DNA of 57,073 bases from Pseudomonadota bacterium (GTDB lineage: Bacteria; Pseudomonadota; Alphaproteobacteria; Sphingomonadales; Sphingomonadaceae). The position numbers and the translations under genes were made by a program. Below, in pieces: positions 1 to 9,824 of the stretch; position 1 is the stretch's first letter; each line of letters starts with the position of its first letter. The notes under the pieces were generated by a model. That model saw only the letters and a program-made list of their open reading frames with translations. It did no database searches and was not told the origin of the DNA. The stretch is taken from positions 1-57,073 of the forward strand of contig JAJYQP010000039.1 in NCBI GenBank assembly GCA_021794525.1. The letters run 5' to 3'.

Positions 1-1
1 A

Positions 2-976
2 TCGACCCTGAACCGCGAGCAGGCGCGGCGACTGTCGGTCGTCATCGCGGTGGCCATGCTCGGGGCGCTGTTCCTCGTCCCCGTGCTCGGGCAGGAAATC
101 AATGGCGCCAAACGCTGGCTGAACTTGGGGATGCGGTTTCAGCCGTCCGAATTCCTCAAGCCGACCTGCGCCATCGCGATGGCCTGGATCCTGTCCTGGC
201 GGATGCGCGATCCCACTATCCCGACCGTAGCGCTGACCGGCATCCTGCTCGGCATCATCGTGGTGCTGTTGATGATGCAGCCGAACCTGGGCGATGCGAT
301 CCTGTTCGCAGGCTTCTGGTTCGTGCTGATCCTGCTCGCGGGCGCGCCGATGAAGGGGCTGGGGATGCTGGCGGGCGGCGGAGTGGCGCTGCTGACCGCG
401 GCCTATTTCCTCTACGACAACGCCCGTCACCGCATCGACGCGTTCCTGGGGGGCGGCACCGCCTTCGACCAGGTCGATCTCGCTTCCCGGACCTTGAGTG
501 CCGGGGGCTGGCTTGGCGCGGGCTACGGCCTCGGCATCCGCAAGATGACGCTGCCCGAGGCGCACACCGACTATATCTTCTCCGTGATCGGGGAAGAATT
601 CGGACTGGTGGTATGCGCGCTGGTGGTGCTGACCTATCTTGCCATCGTGGCGCGCGTGCTGATGAAACTGATCGACGAGGACGATTTGTTCGCCCTGCTG
701 GGCGGGGCGGGGCTCATCGCGCTGCTAGGCGGACAGGCGTTCATCAACATCCTCGTCAATCTTCAGCTCTTCCCGTCCAAGGGCATGACGCTGCCGCTGG
801 TAAGCTATGGCGGTTCTTCCACCATCGCGGTGTGCCTGACGGTCGGACTGCTGCTGGCGGTGACGCGCCGCAACCCGCATTTGAAGCGCGAGACGCGCGG
901 CCTTGCCGATTTCATCGGCTGGTCGGAAAAGCGTGCCAGCGGCGAGGTGCTGCTCAAGCGTGAGATCGTGCCATGA
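2..976 (+). CDS. ftsW: Lipid II polymerase / division protein FtsW (5' end missing)
   Basis: The SEDS-family septal peptidoglycan glycosyltransferase works with a class B PBP in the inner membrane. The frame is open from the first bases of the window, so the start lies upstream; 324 codons are visible. Several hydrophobic segments can be seen, with the family signatures NGAKRWLNLG followed by QPSEFLKP near the visible N-terminus and SYGGSS near the C-terminus. The tail after the last membrane segment is short and basic. The stop overlaps the murG start (ATGA). RodA is the alternative SEDS protein, but the position directly ahead of murG-murC-murB in a dcw cluster favours FtsW. Confidence 0.93.
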   Translation, partial: STLNREQARRLSVVIAVAMLGALFLVPVLGQEINGAKRWLNLGMRFQPSEFLKPTCAIAMAWILSWRMRDPTIPTVALTGILLGIIVVLLMMQPNLGDAILFAGFWFVLILLAGAPMKGLGMLAGGGVALLTAAYFLYDNARHRIDAFLGGGTAFDQVDLASRTLSAGGWLGAGYGLGIRKMTLPEAHTDYIFSVIGEEFGLVVCALVVLTYLAIVARVLMKLIDEDDLFALLGGAGLIALLGGQAFINILVNLQLFPSKGMTLPLVSYGGSSTIAVCLTVGLLLAVTRRNPHLKRETRGLADFIGWSEKRASGEVLLKREIVP

Positions 977-2193
977 CGCGCGGGTCGATCCGGACCGGTC
1001 GCCACTTCGTACTTGCGGCAGGGGGCACGGGCGGGCACATGATTCCCGCCTTCGCGCTCGCCACAGAACTGGAGCGGCGCGGGCATCACGTCGCGCTGAT
1101 CACCGACGAGCGCGGGGCGGCGATCCCCGGCAAGCCGCATTTCCTCGCTACCCACGTCATTCCCGTCGGGCGTTTCGGGAAGAACCCGCTCGGCTGGTTC
1201 CGAGGGCTCAGCGCGGTGCTTGAAGGCCGCCGCATGGCGAAGCGGCTGTTCGAGAGCTTCCAGCCCAGCGCCGTCGTCGGCTTCGGCGGTTATCCGACTT
1301 TCCCGGCGCTGTCGGCGGCAATCGGTGCGGAGATCCCGACCGTCATCCACGAACAGAACGCGGTGCTCGGCCGGGTCAACCGGCTTCTGGCGGGCCGCGT
1401 CGATGCCATCGCCACCGCCTACGACCAGGTCGACCGGCTGAAGCCGGGCAACGCGGTCAAGACCTACCAGGTCGGCAATCCCGTCCGTGCCGAGGTGCTG
1501 TCACTGCGCGACGAGGATTACCCGGCGCTGCCCGAGGACGGCCTGCTGCGCGTGCTGGTCACCGGGGGGAGCCAGGGTGCGCGGGTGATGAGCGAGGTGG
1601 TGCCCGATGGCCTCGCCATGCTGCCGACCGCGGTGCGGCTGCGCCTGCAGGTCACCCAGCAATGCCGCGCCGAAGATCTCGACGCGGTGCGGCTGCGCTA
1701 TGCGAGCCACGGCATTCCCGCAGAACTCGGCATCTATTTCGAGGACATGGCCGCGCGGCTCGCCGATGCGCATTTGTTCATCGGCCGGGCGGGCGCCTCC
1801 ACGATTGCGGAGCTGACCGCGGTGGGCCGCCCCGCGATCCTGGTGCCACTGCCGATCGCGACCGACGATCACCAGGCGGCGAACACCCGCCAGATCGTCA
1901 AGGCGGGCGGGGCGCGGATGATCCGGCAGGAGCGTTTTACCGGCAAGGAACTCGCCAAGCAGATCATGGCGCTGGCCGACGATTCGGAAGGGCTGCGGAA
2001 CGCCGCCCATGCCGCGTGGAACTGCGGCGCGCCCGATGCCGCGCGCGACCTCGCCGACCTCGTCGAAAGCTTCGGGGGCGAGGAACTGATGGACGTGATC
2101 CGTGTCGGCGCCAACAACGAACGCGGCGCGAGCCAGGGGCTGATCGCCGGCCAGGGCGCCGCCTTCGAAGGCCACCGGGACCGCGCGGCATGA
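973..2193 (+). CDS. murG: UDP-GlcNAc:undecaprenyl-PP-MurNAc-pentapeptide GlcNAc transferase
   Basis: Converts lipid I to lipid II at the cytoplasmic face of the inner membrane. The 406-aa product is a GT28/GT-B enzyme: the glycine-rich N-terminal loop [12 protein letters not shown] (about residues 15-26), the acceptor-domain motif [13 protein letters not shown] (about 118-130), GGSQGARV at the start of the donor domain, and the UDP-GlcNAc site [11 protein letters not shown] followed by DDHQAANTR. It is about 45 residues longer than typical MurG; the extra part is a low-complexity C-terminal tail after residue 375. The ATG overlaps the ftsW stop by 4 bp and the TGA overlaps the murC ATG, so translation is probably coupled. 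Confidence 0.96.
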   Translation: MTRGSIRTGRHFVLAAGGTGGHMIPAFALATELERRGHHVALITDERGAAIPGKPHFLATHVIPVGRFGKNPLGWFRGLSAVLEGRRMAKRLFESFQPSAVVGFGGYPTFPALSAAIGAEIPTVIHEQNAVLGRVNRLLAGRVDAIATAYDQVDRLKPGNAVKTYQVGNPVRAEVLSLRDEDYPALPEDGLLRVLVTGGSQGARVMSEVVPDGLAMLPTAVRLRLQVTQQCRAEDLDAVRLRYASHGIPAELGIYFEDMAARLADAHLFIGRAGASTIAELTAVGRPAILVPLPIATDDHQAANTRQIVKAGGARMIRQERFTGKELAKQIMALADDSEGLRNAAHAAWNCGAPDAARDLADLVESFGGEELMDVIRVGANNERGASQGLIAGQGAAFEGHRDRAA

Positions 2194-3623
2194 AGGGCGT
2201 CCCCACCGATATCGGCATCGTCCATTTCGTCGGTATCGGCGGCATCGGCATGTCGGGGATCGCCGAGGTGATGCACAATCTCGGCTACCAGGTGCAGGGC
2301 AGCGACCTCAGCGCCAGCGCCAGCGTCGAGCGGCTGCGCGCGCGCGGGATCGCGGTGAAGATCGGCCACGTGGCGGAGAACGTCGAAGGGGCCGGGGTCG
2401 TCGTGACCTCCACCGCGGTCAAGCGCACCAATCCCGAAGTCGCCTATGCGCTCGAAAACCGCATCCCGGTGGTGCGCCGGGCGGAGATGCTGGCCGAGCT
2501 GATGCGGCTGAAGAGCACGGTCGCCATAGCCGGCACGCACGGCAAGACCACGACGACCAGCATGATCGCCGCGCTGCTCGACGCCGGGAACATCGACCCG
2601 ACCGTCATCAATGGCGGCATCATCGAGCAATACGGCTCCAACGCCCGCCTCGGCGACAGCGACTGGATGGTGGTCGAGGCAGACGAGAGCGACGGCAGCT
2701 TCCTGCGATTGGACGGGACCATCGCGGTCGTCACCAACATCGATCCCGAGCACCTCGACCACTACGGCGATTTCGATGGCGTGCGGCGCGCCTTCGTGGA
2801 GTTCATCCATAATGTGCCCTTCTACGGCGCGGCGATCCTGTGCATCGACCATCCGGAGGTGCAGGCGGTGATCGGCCAGGTCCGCGACCGGCGCGTGGTA
2901 ACCTATGGCTTCTCGCTCCAGGCCGACATCTGCGGGGTCAATGTCCGCAGCATTGGCGGGGCGAACGTGTTCGACGTGATCGTTCGCCAGCGTGGGGCCG
3001 AGGACCGGCGGATCGAGGGCATCCAGCTTCCCATGCCGGGCCGCCACAATGTCCAGAACGCGCTCGCCGCGATCGCCGTCGCGATCGAGATGGGCTGCGG
3101 GGACGAGGTCATCCGCAAGGGCTTCGCCGGCTTCGGCGGGGTGCGGCGGCGCTTCACGAAAGTCGGAGAGATCGCGACCGGCGATGGCGGCACGGCGCTC
3201 GTGATCGACGATTACGCGCATCACCCGGTCGAGATAAAGGCCGTGCTCTCCGCCGCGCGGGAAAGCGCGGGCGATGAAGGCCGCGTGATCGCGGTTGCAC
3301 AGCCGCACCGCTACACGCGCCTGCGCGATCTGATGGACGAGTTCCAGAACGCCTTCAACGATGCCGACGCCGTGCTGGTGACCCCGGTCTATACCGCGGG
3401 CGAGGAGCCGATCGAGGGTGTCGACAGCGAGGCGCTGGTCGCGGGCCTCAAGTCGCGCGGCCATCGGTCCGCCGCGACGGTCGCGGACGCGGAGGAATTG
3501 GCGCGGGTGCTGGGGCAGGACCTGCGCGCAGGCGACTATGTCGTATGCCTCGGCGCGGGCGACATCACCCGCTGGGCGGCCGCGCTGGCTGAGGCGGTGA
3601 GCGCGGAGCGCGCGGCGGCATGA
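2190..3623 (+). CDS. murC: UDP-N-acetylmuramate--L-alanine ligase
   Basis: Adds L-Ala to UDP-MurNAc with ATP, the first step of the stem peptide, in the cytoplasm. The product is 477 aa. It has the Rossmann-like N-terminal glycine motif [13 protein letters not shown] (residues 12-24), the ATP P-loop [12 protein letters not shown] (about 114-125), the Mur-ligase motif [13 protein letters not shown] (about 182-194) and [10 protein letters not shown] (about 339-348). The frame stays open upstream inside murG, but the ATG at 2190 overlaps the murG stop and places the glycine loop at the expected distance. The stop overlaps the murB start (ATGA). Confidence 0.97.
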   Translation: MKGVPTDIGIVHFVGIGGIGMSGIAEVMHNLGYQVQGSDLSASASVERLRARGIAVKIGHVAENVEGAGVVVTSTAVKRTNPEVAYALENRIPVVRRAEMLAELMRLKSTVAIAGTHGKTTTTSMIAALLDAGNIDPTVINGGIIEQYGSNARLGDSDWMVVEADESDGSFLRLDGTIAVVTNIDPEHLDHYGDFDGVRRAFVEFIHNVPFYGAAILCIDHPEVQAVIGQVRDRRVVTYGFSLQADICGVNVRSIGGANVFDVIVRQRGAEDRRIEGIQLPMPGRHNVQNALAAIAVAIEMGCGDEVIRKGFAGFGGVRRRFTKVGEIATGDGGTALVIDDYAHHPVEIKAVLSAARESAGDEGRVIAVAQPHRYTRLRDLMDEFQNAFNDADAVLVTPVYTAGEEPIEGVDSEALVAGLKSRGHRSAATVADAEELARVLGQDLRAGDYVVCLGAGDITRWAAALAEAVSAERAAA

Positions 3624-4588
3624 CGGCAGCGGTCCCCTCGTGGTCCTGCGAGGACGATGGCAGCGCACCGGGCTGCGCGGTGGAAGGCGTGGCCGACGGC
3701 GTCATCCCGACCGCGGGCGTGCGTGGCCGGATCGTGCCCGATGCCCCGCTCGCGCCGCTGGTCTGGTTCAAGGCGGGCGGCAAGGCCGACTGGCTGTTCG
3801 AGCCCGCCGACCTCGCCGATCTCCAGCATTTCCTCGAGGAGCTCGACGGTCGCCAGCCGGTGATGGCGCTCGGCCTCGGCTCGAACCTGATCGTCCGCGA
3901 CGGCGGCGTGCCGGGGGTGGTTATCCGCCTCGGCAAGCCCTTCGCGCGAGTGCAGGTGCGCGAGGGCAGTATCCTCGCCTGCGGCGCGGGGGCGCATGGC
4001 ATCCTCGTCGCCAGCGCGGCGCGCGATGCGGGAATCGCGGGGCTCGAATTCCTGCGCGGCATTCCCGGCACCGTGGGCGGCTTCGTGCGGATGAACGGCG
4101 GAGCCTACGGGCGCGAGGTCGCCGATATCCTGATCGATTGCGATGTCGTGCTGCCCGACGGCGAATTTGCGACCCTGTCCGCCAGTCAGCTTCACTACAG
4201 CTACCGCCATTCGGAACTCCCCGAAGGCGCTGTCGTGGTCGCGGCGCGCTTCCGGGGCACGCCGGGCGATCCCAAGGCCATCGGCGCCGAGATGGATCGC
4301 ATCGCGCAGGCGCGCGAGGACTCGCAGCCGCTCCGCACCAAGACCGGCGGCTCGACCTTCAAGAACCCGCCGGGTCAGAAGGCCTGGCAACTCGTCGACG
4401 GAGCCGGCTGCCGCGGCCTCAAGCTCGGCGGCGCACAGGTGAGCGAGAAGCACACCAACTTCCTGATCAACACCGGCAATGCCACCAGTGCCGACATCGA
4501 GGGACTGGGCGAGCTGGTGCGCGAGAAGGTCTATGCCAGGAGCGGCGTGGGTCTTGAGTGGGAGATCCAGAGAGTGGGGCGGCCATGA
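3620..4588 (+). CDS. murB: UDP-N-acetylenolpyruvoylglucosamine reductase
   Basis: FAD- and NADPH-dependent reduction of UDP-GlcNAc-enolpyruvate to UDP-MurNAc. The 322-aa product has the FAD-binding stretch [13 protein letters not shown] (about residues 84-96), [18 protein letters not shown], the catalytic serine region GGSTFKNP (about 243-250) and the C-terminal [10 protein letters not shown] with the conserved Glu. There is an unusual acidic N-terminal extension of roughly 25 residues before the core; a later start is possible, but the ATG at 3620 overlaps the murC stop. The stop overlaps the start of a small membrane-protein gene rather than ddl. Confidence 0.95.
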   Translation: MTAAVPSWSCEDDGSAPGCAVEGVADGVIPTAGVRGRIVPDAPLAPLVWFKAGGKADWLFEPADLADLQHFLEELDGRQPVMALGLGSNLIVRDGGVPGVVIRLGKPFARVQVREGSILACGAGAHGILVASAARDAGIAGLEFLRGIPGTVGGFVRMNGGAYGREVADILIDCDVVLPDGEFATLSASQLHYSYRHSELPEGAVVVAARFRGTPGDPKAIGAEMDRIAQAREDSQPLRTKTGGSTFKNPPGQKAWQLVDGAGCRGLKLGGAQVSEKHTNFLINTGNATSADIEGLGELVREKVYARSGVGLEWEIQRVGRP

Positions 4589-4806
4589 TCCTGCGTCTTT
4601 GGTTTCGAGTTTTAGGAATTGCTCTCCTTCTGCTGGTGATGTGGGTCAGCGCGTGGGCCGGCTTCCAGAACCTGAATCCTGCTAGCCCCTTTAGCCATAA
4701 CGACTGGGCGCGAGCCTTAGTTGGTGTCATCGCCAGCTATGGCCTGCTGCTAGTCAGTGCATGGCTCATCAGGGGCGGGCCCGACCAAGTGCGGAAGGCA
4801 AGATGA
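4585..4806 (+). CDS. Small two-helix membrane protein between murB and ddl
   Basis: An unrecognised 73-aa protein. It has two hydrophobic segments, about residues 3-27 (a Leu/Val/Trp-rich stretch ending WVSAWAGF) and about 42-62 (ARALVGVIASYGLLLVSAWL), joined by a short polar loop and followed by a basic tail (DQVRKAR). No known domain is seen. The ATG overlaps the murB TGA and the TGA overlaps the ddl ATG, so it appears translationally coupled on both sides. The base composition is somewhat richer in A+T than its neighbours. The position suggests a role at the membrane in precursor synthesis or division, but that is only an inference. Confidence 0.72.
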   Translation: MILRLWFRVLGIALLLLVMWVSAWAGFQNLNPASPFSHNDWARALVGVIASYGLLLVSAWLIRGGPDQVRKAR

Positions 4807-5765
4807 CTGAGCTGCCCAAACTCCACGTCGCCGTCCTCATGGGTGGCTGGGCCAACGAGCGGCCGGTCTCGCTGATGAGCGGCGAGGGGGTGGCCAAGGC
4901 GCTCGAGGAGCGCGGCCACCGGGTGACGCGGATCGACATGGACCGGCGGGTCGCGGCGCGGCTGGCGGAGGCGGCGCCCGATGTCGTCTTCAACGCGCTC
5001 CACGGCGTGCCGGGCGAGGACGGGACGGTGCAGGGCATGATGGACCTGATGGGCCTCACCTACACCCATTCCGGCCTCGCGACCTCGGTCATCGCGATCG
5101 ACAAGCAGCTCACCAAGAACGCGCTGGTGCCGCATGGTATTCCCATGCCCGGCGGGCGGATCGTGAATTCGGCGGAGCTGTTCGAGCGCGACCCGCTGCC
5201 GCGCCCCTATGTGCTGAAGCCCGTCAACGAGGGCAGCAGCGTCGGCGTCGCCATCGTCACCGAGGGCGGAAATTACGGCAACCCCATCGCGCGCGACGCG
5301 AAAGGGCCGTGGCAGGAGTTCGAGGAACTGCTCGCCGAACCCTACATCAAGGGCCGCGAGATGACCGCCGCCGTGGTCGATTTCGCCGACGGGCCGCGCG
5401 CGCTCGCCGTCACCGAACTGAAGCCAAAGAGCGGCTTCTACGATTTCGACGCCAAATATACCGACGGGATGACCGAGCACGTCTGCCCGGCGGACCTGCC
5501 CGACCACATCCGCGACCTGTGCCTCGACTATGCCCTGCGCGCCCACAAGCTGCTGGGCTGCAAGGGCACCAGCCGCACCGACTTCCGCTGGGACGACGAG
5601 CAGGGCGAGGACGGGCTCTTCGTGCTGGAGACCAACACCCAGCCCGGCATGACTCCGCTCAGCCTCGTGCCCGAGCAGGCGAAATATGCCGGCATGGACT
5701 ACGGCGAACTGGTCGAGACGATCATCGCGGCGGCGCTCAGGGATCGGGGAAGCCGCGGTGGCTAA
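4803..5765 (+). CDS. ddl: D-alanine--D-alanine ligase
   Basis: An ATP-grasp enzyme making D-Ala-D-Ala for the peptidoglycan stem peptide. The product is 320 aa. It has the N-terminal motif MGGWANERPVSLMSG, the ATP-grasp lysine region YVLKPVNEGSSVGV, GCKGTSRTDFRWD and the metal-binding LETNTQPGMTPLSL with Glu and Asn. The ATG at 4803 overlaps the TGA of the small membrane protein. An upstream in-frame extension to 4761 would add nothing conserved. The 3' end overlaps the GTG start of ftsQ by 8 bp. Confidence 0.95.
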   Translation: MTELPKLHVAVLMGGWANERPVSLMSGEGVAKALEERGHRVTRIDMDRRVAARLAEAAPDVVFNALHGVPGEDGTVQGMMDLMGLTYTHSGLATSVIAIDKQLTKNALVPHGIPMPGGRIVNSAELFERDPLPRPYVLKPVNEGSSVGVAIVTEGGNYGNPIARDAKGPWQEFEELLAEPYIKGREMTAAVVDFADGPRALAVTELKPKSGFYDFDAKYTDGMTEHVCPADLPDHIRDLCLDYALRAHKLLGCKGTSRTDFRWDDEQGEDGLFVLETNTQPGMTPLSLVPEQAKYAGMDYGELVETIIAAALRDRGSRGG

Positions 5766-6681
5766 GGTCTCGCGCGCCGCGCCCGGCATCCGCCGCTCCG
5801 CCGCCGCCCGTGGGCGGACCCAGAAGGCGCGCGCCGCCCACAACCGCACCGTCGGGCTGATGGGCCGCGCGCTGCAGCTGCTGCCCTTCACCGAAACCCA
5901 GCTTCACAAGGCATTCCTCGCGCTGATCTTCGCCGCGATCCTCGGCGCCGCCTGGGCGATCGCCTCGATGACCGGAGCGACGACCGTCGCTGGAGCGGAA
6001 GCGGCGCGGGTGGCCGCCAATGCGGGCTTCCGCGTCCGCCACGTGAAGGTGACGGGCACGCGGCGGATGAACGAACTTACCGTTTACGAGCGGGCGCTGG
6101 CGCAGAAGGACCAGCCGATGCCCACGCTCGACCTCGAAGCGCTGCGGGCCGGGCTGCTGACGCTGCCCTGGGTGGCGGATGCCCGCGTCTCACGCCAGCT
6201 TCCCGATACGCTCGCAATCGACATCGTCGAACGGCGCGAGCACGCGGTGCTGGCGAAGCCCGACCGGCTGGTGCTGATCGATGCCGAGGGCCATGAGCTG
6301 GAGCCGATCTCCGCCGAAAAGGCCAAGGGCAAGCTGATGATCTCCGGCCCGGGCGCGAAGCGGATGATCGCCGAGCTCGACACGCTGCTTAACACCGCAC
6401 CCGCGCTGAAGGCGCAGGTCGCCGCGGCGGAGTGGGTCGGGAACCGGCGCTGGAACCTCACCTTCAAGACCGGCCAGCTGTTGGCCTTGCCCGAAGGGGA
6501 TCGCGCCTCGGCCGCGCTGGTCCGCTTCGCCAAGCTCGACGGCGCGAACCGCCTCCTCGGCGGACGTGTCGCCGCGATCGATATGCGCATACCGGGCCAG
6601 GCCGCTTTCCGCTGCAAGGACGGTCCGTGCAGCGCGCTGGCCCTCGGCACCATGGCCGAAACCGGAGTGGAGCAGAACTGA
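5758..6681 (+). CDS. ftsQ: Cell division protein FtsQ
   Basis: A bitopic divisome protein of the FtsQBL subcomplex. The GTG at 5758 gives 307 aa and follows a purine-rich GGGGA. Layout: a basic, Ala/Arg-rich cytoplasmic tail, one membrane helix at about residues 48-70 (FLALIFAAILGAAWAIASM), a POTRA domain starting near GFRVRHVKVTGTRRM (about 86), and the FtsQ beta domain with LPWVADARVSRQLPDTL and IVERREHAVL. It overlaps ddl at its 5' end and shares one base with the ftsA start. The N-terminal tail is long for the family; a later start is possible, but none has a clearly better ribosome site. Confidence 0.92.
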   Translation: MAKVSRAAPGIRRSAAARGRTQKARAAHNRTVGLMGRALQLLPFTETQLHKAFLALIFAAILGAAWAIASMTGATTVAGAEAARVAANAGFRVRHVKVTGTRRMNELTVYERALAQKDQPMPTLDLEALRAGLLTLPWVADARVSRQLPDTLAIDIVERREHAVLAKPDRLVLIDAEGHELEPISAEKAKGKLMISGPGAKRMIAELDTLLNTAPALKAQVAAAEWVGNRRWNLTFKTGQLLALPEGDRASAALVRFAKLDGANRLLGGRVAAIDMRIPGQAAFRCKDGPCSALALGTMAETGVEQN

Positions 6682-7964
6682 TGGCCGCCCCCAATCGCTT
6701 CAACCGGGCCTATGCGGCGGTCAATATCGGCTCGTTCCGCGTGTCCTGCATGATTCTCGGCCAGGACGACAATGGCGCGCTCCAGGTGCTCGGCTCCAGC
6801 CACCGCAAGTCCGAAGGGGTCAAGCGCGGCTATGTCACCGACATGGCGGCGGCGAGCAATGCGATCCGCCAGGCGGTCGAGAAAGCCGAGGCCGCCGCGC
6901 GCACCACCATCGCCAGCGTCACCATCGGCTGCGCCGGGGCGGGGCTGTCGAGCAAGGTCTCGAGCGTGGAAATCTCCATCGGCGGCCGCCGGATAGAAGA
7001 AGACGACATCGACCACCTTCTCGCCGCCGCGCGCGACATGCTCCAGCCGGACGGGCGCATGGTGCTGCACGCCCAGCCGGCGCACTATACGCTCGACGGC
7101 GCGCACGGGGTCGCCAATCCCAAGGGCCTCCATGCGGAGACGCTGGGCGTCGACATTCACGTCGTGCTGGCCGAGGGGGCGCCGGTGCGGAACCTCATCG
7201 AGGCGGTGCAGAACGCGCACCTCGACGTCGATGCCGTGGTCGCGAGCCCGCTCGCCAGCGCCTATGCCTGCCTCTCGGCCGAGGAGCGCGACCTTGGCGT
7301 CGGGCTGGTCGAGATCGGGGCCCAGATCACCAATGTCTCGGTTCATGCCGGCGGGATGCTGCTGGGGCTGAAATCGATTCCGATCGGGTCGATGGACATT
7401 ACCGATGCCATCGCCTCCAGCCTCGGTATCCGGCGGGGGCAGGCGGAACGGCTGAAATGCGTCTCCGGCTCCGCCATCGCGACGCCGACCGACCACCGCG
7501 AGATGGTCCCGGTCAACGGCCCGGGGGAAGAACATATCCTGCCGCTCGCGCGTGGGGCGGACGAGCAGAACCGCATCGCCCGCGCCGAGCTTGTGGGCGT
7601 GGTCACGGAGCGGCTGTCCTATCTCGCGAGCGAGATCGGCAAGTCACTCAAGCTGCTGGGCTTTTCCGGCGCCAATGCGGGCCAGGTGGTGCTGACCGGC
7701 GGCGGGGCGGAGCTGCACGGCGTTGCCGAATTCATGCAGGGCGCACTGGGACGCGCGGTGCGGGTCGGCAAGCCTCCGCAGATCGCGGGCTTGCCCGAAG
7801 CCCACGCCGTGCCGGGCTTCGCGACGCTGGCGGGGCTGTGCCTCTACGCCGCCGACGACCCGGTCGACATCCGGTCCGTGCGCGATGTGTCCACCACCGT
7901 CCGCCGCTTTGCCGGTGCAGGGGCGGTGGCCCGCGTGTTCCAGGCGGTGCGCGACTATTTCTGA
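6681..7964 (+). CDS. ftsA: Cell division protein FtsA
   Basis: An actin-like ATPase that tethers FtsZ to the membrane. The 427-aa product begins AVNIGSFRVSCMIL (phosphate 1 region), contains the IC domain, LVEIGAQITNVSVHAGG (phosphate 2 region), QVVLTGGGAELHGV (adenosine region), and ends in an amphipathic helix (VARVFQAVRDYF) that fits the family's membrane-targeting sequence. The ATG shares its A with the ftsQ TGA (TGATG). It is the last gene of the tightly packed run; a 147-bp leader separates it from ftsZ. Confidence 0.95.
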   Translation: MAAPNRFNRAYAAVNIGSFRVSCMILGQDDNGALQVLGSSHRKSEGVKRGYVTDMAAASNAIRQAVEKAEAAARTTIASVTIGCAGAGLSSKVSSVEISIGGRRIEEDDIDHLLAAARDMLQPDGRMVLHAQPAHYTLDGAHGVANPKGLHAETLGVDIHVVLAEGAPVRNLIEAVQNAHLDVDAVVASPLASAYACLSAEERDLGVGLVEIGAQITNVSVHAGGMLLGLKSIPIGSMDITDAIASSLGIRRGQAERLKCVSGSAIATPTDHREMVPVNGPGEEHILPLARGADEQNRIARAELVGVVTERLSYLASEIGKSLKLLGFSGANAGQVVLTGGGAELHGVAEFMQGALGRAVRVGKPPQIAGLPEAHAVPGFATLAGLCLYAADDPVDIRSVRDVSTTVRRFAGAGAVARVFQAVRDYF

Positions 7965-8032
7965 GCCGCTGCGCCCCGTGTGGTCCATGACGACCCGCTT
8001 TGTGGATAAGGACTTTCCACCGCAGGGCACCA

Positions 8033-8062
8033 TTGGCAATGCGCGACGTGTCGCGCTAGGAA
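8033..8062 (+). promoter_or_regulatory. Candidate ftsZ promoter with an embedded palindrome
   Basis: The only non-overlapping gap of the division cluster (7965-8111) holds a 16-bp inverted repeat, GCGCGACGTGTCGCGC at 8041-8056 (7-bp arms, 2-bp centre). A weak -35-like TTGGCA (8033-8038) lies before it and a TAGGAA (8057-8062) after it, so the palindrome would fill the spacer. This would allow ftsZ to be tuned separately from ftsQA. The promoter elements are poor matches; the palindrome itself is clear. Confidence 0.4.
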
Positions 8063-8111
8063 CCGCGATAACCATTTTTTCCTGTTGGAACTCCGCAAGG
8101 AACGCCGCGCA

Positions 8112-9788
8112 ATGAGCATCAATATCGGACCCGCATCCTCGGACGAGCTGCGCCCCCGCATCACCGTGATCGGGGTCGGCGGCGCGGGCGGTAACGCCAT
8201 CGCCAACATGATGGCCGCCGGGATCGAGGGCGTGGATTTCATCGTCGCCAACACCGATGCGCAGGCGCTGGCGAACACGAGCGCCGAAAAGCGGATCCAG
8301 CTCGGGCCCGACATCACCGGCGGCCTCGGTGCCGGCGCGCGGCCCGAAGTCGGCAAGGCAGCGGCGGAAGAAACCGTCCACGATATCGAGGAAGCGCTCG
8401 AGGGTGTGAACATGTGCTTCATCGCTGCCGGCATGGGCGGCGGCACCGGCACCGGCGCGGCGCCCGTGATCGCGGAAGCCGCCCGCCGCAAGGGCGTGCT
8501 GACCGTGGGCGTGGTGACCAAGCCGTTCCTGTTCGAAGGTACGCGCCGGATGCGCGCTGCCGAGAGCGGCATCACGGAGCTCCAGCGCCACGTCGACACG
8601 CTGATCGTCATTCCCAACCAGAACCTGTTCCTGGTCGCCAAGGCGGAAACCACCTTCAAGGAAGCCTTCCAGCTCGCCGACGAGGTGCTGCAGCAGGGCG
8701 TGCGATCGATCACCGACCTCATGGTCATGCCGGGCCTCATCAACCTCGACTTCGCGGATGTGCGCACGGTGATGAGCGAGATGGGCAAGGCAATGATGGG
8801 CACCGGCGAGGGCGAAGGGGAGAACCGCGCGCTCGAGGCCGCCGAACGCGCCATCGCCAACCCGCTGCTCGACGGTGTCAGCATGGCCGGCGCGAAGGGC
8901 GTGATCATCTCGATCATCGGCGGCGAGGACATGAAGCTGCTCGAGGTGGACGAGGCGGCGAACCATATCCGCGAGCTGGTCGACGAGGACGCGAACATCA
9001 TCTGGGGGTCCGCCTTCAACCCTGACCTCGCTGGCAAGATCCGCGTCTCGGTAGTCGCGACCGGGATCGACGGTTCGGGCGAAGGCGCCGCGATCGCCCC
9101 GTCGCGCAGCTATGCGATGGACTCGCGCCCGCCGCGCCGTCCGATGCTCGACCTGCCGCGCGATGCGGTGGAGGACGAACCGTTCGAACTGAGCGAGGGG
9201 CTCTCCGCGGGCGACGAGGACGACGCGCTTCCCGAACTCACCCCGCCGCACACCACGATCGACGACTTCCCGGCCGAAGAGGAGCCGATGGATCTTGGCG
9301 ATGCCGGTTACGAGGTCGCCGAGGACTCGTCGGCCGAAGCTGCGGCGTCGTCGGGCGGGACTTACGCCTATGGCAGCGAGGACGACGAATACGACGACGT
9401 CGACGAGATCGTCGATCCGCTCGCGGGGATGCGGAACGAGGAGACCGAGCGCTTCGACCGGCAGGGCACGATCACCGGCGGCTTCGGCGGCCTGGGCGGG
9501 CGCGAGCCGCTCGATCCGGGGGTCGCGGGCGAAGACGCGGGCGAGGAGCTCGATCTCGGCGCGGCCGACTACGGCAATCCGCTCCAGCCCAAGCGCCGCC
9601 AGCCGATCGTGCCCGGTGGCGACAGCGCCGTCCCGCCGGGCAACACGCTGTTCGAGCGGATGGCCAATCTCTCGCGCGGATCGGGCGTCCAGCCCCGCGG
9701 CGAGGACGAGGAAGAGGATGGCGACGACGATCCGGGCGGCTCGACGCTCAACATCCCGCGCTTCCTCGGGCGCCAGAACAATCAGTAA
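8112..9788 (+). CDS. ftsZ: Cell division GTPase FtsZ with a long acidic linker
   Basis: Tubulin homologue that forms the cytokinetic ring. The 558-aa product has the GTP-binding N-terminus [12 protein letters not shown] (about residues 19-30), the tubulin signature [11 protein letters not shown] (about 113-123) and the T7 loop region NLDFADV. A very long acidic and glycine-rich linker follows (about 330-540), then the C-terminal FtsA-binding peptide [10 protein letters not shown]. It is about 175 residues longer than E. coli FtsZ, as expected for sphingomonads. The ATG at 8112 has AAGGAA 9 bp upstream; a TTG at 8085 is in frame but less likely. Confidence 0.97.
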   Translation: MSINIGPASSDELRPRITVIGVGGAGGNAIANMMAAGIEGVDFIVANTDAQALANTSAEKRIQLGPDITGGLGAGARPEVGKAAAEETVHDIEEALEGVNMCFIAAGMGGGTGTGAAPVIAEAARRKGVLTVGVVTKPFLFEGTRRMRAAESGITELQRHVDTLIVIPNQNLFLVAKAETTFKEAFQLADEVLQQGVRSITDLMVMPGLINLDFADVRTVMSEMGKAMMGTGEGEGENRALEAAERAIANPLLDGVSMAGAKGVIISIIGGEDMKLLEVDEAANHIRELVDEDANIIWGSAFNPDLAGKIRVSVVATGIDGSGEGAAIAPSRSYAMDSRPPRRPMLDLPRDAVEDEPFELSEGLSAGDEDDALPELTPPHTTIDDFPAEEEPMDLGDAGYEVAEDSSAEAAASSGGTYAYGSEDDEYDDVDEIVDPLAGMRNEETERFDRQGTITGGFGGLGGREPLDPGVAGEDAGEELDLGAADYGNPLQPKRRQPIVPGGDSAVPPGNTLFERMANLSRGSGVQPRGEDEEEDGDDDPGGSTLNIPRFLGRQNNQ

Positions 9789-9824
9789 GCTTCAATTCAC
9801 CTGCCCGGCGGCAGGAGCGTGACG

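Noticed and set aside
8041..8056. Considered as a CtrA or LexA site
   Set aside because: Does not match TTAA-N7-TTAA or GTTC-N7-GTTC; reported only as an unassigned dyad.
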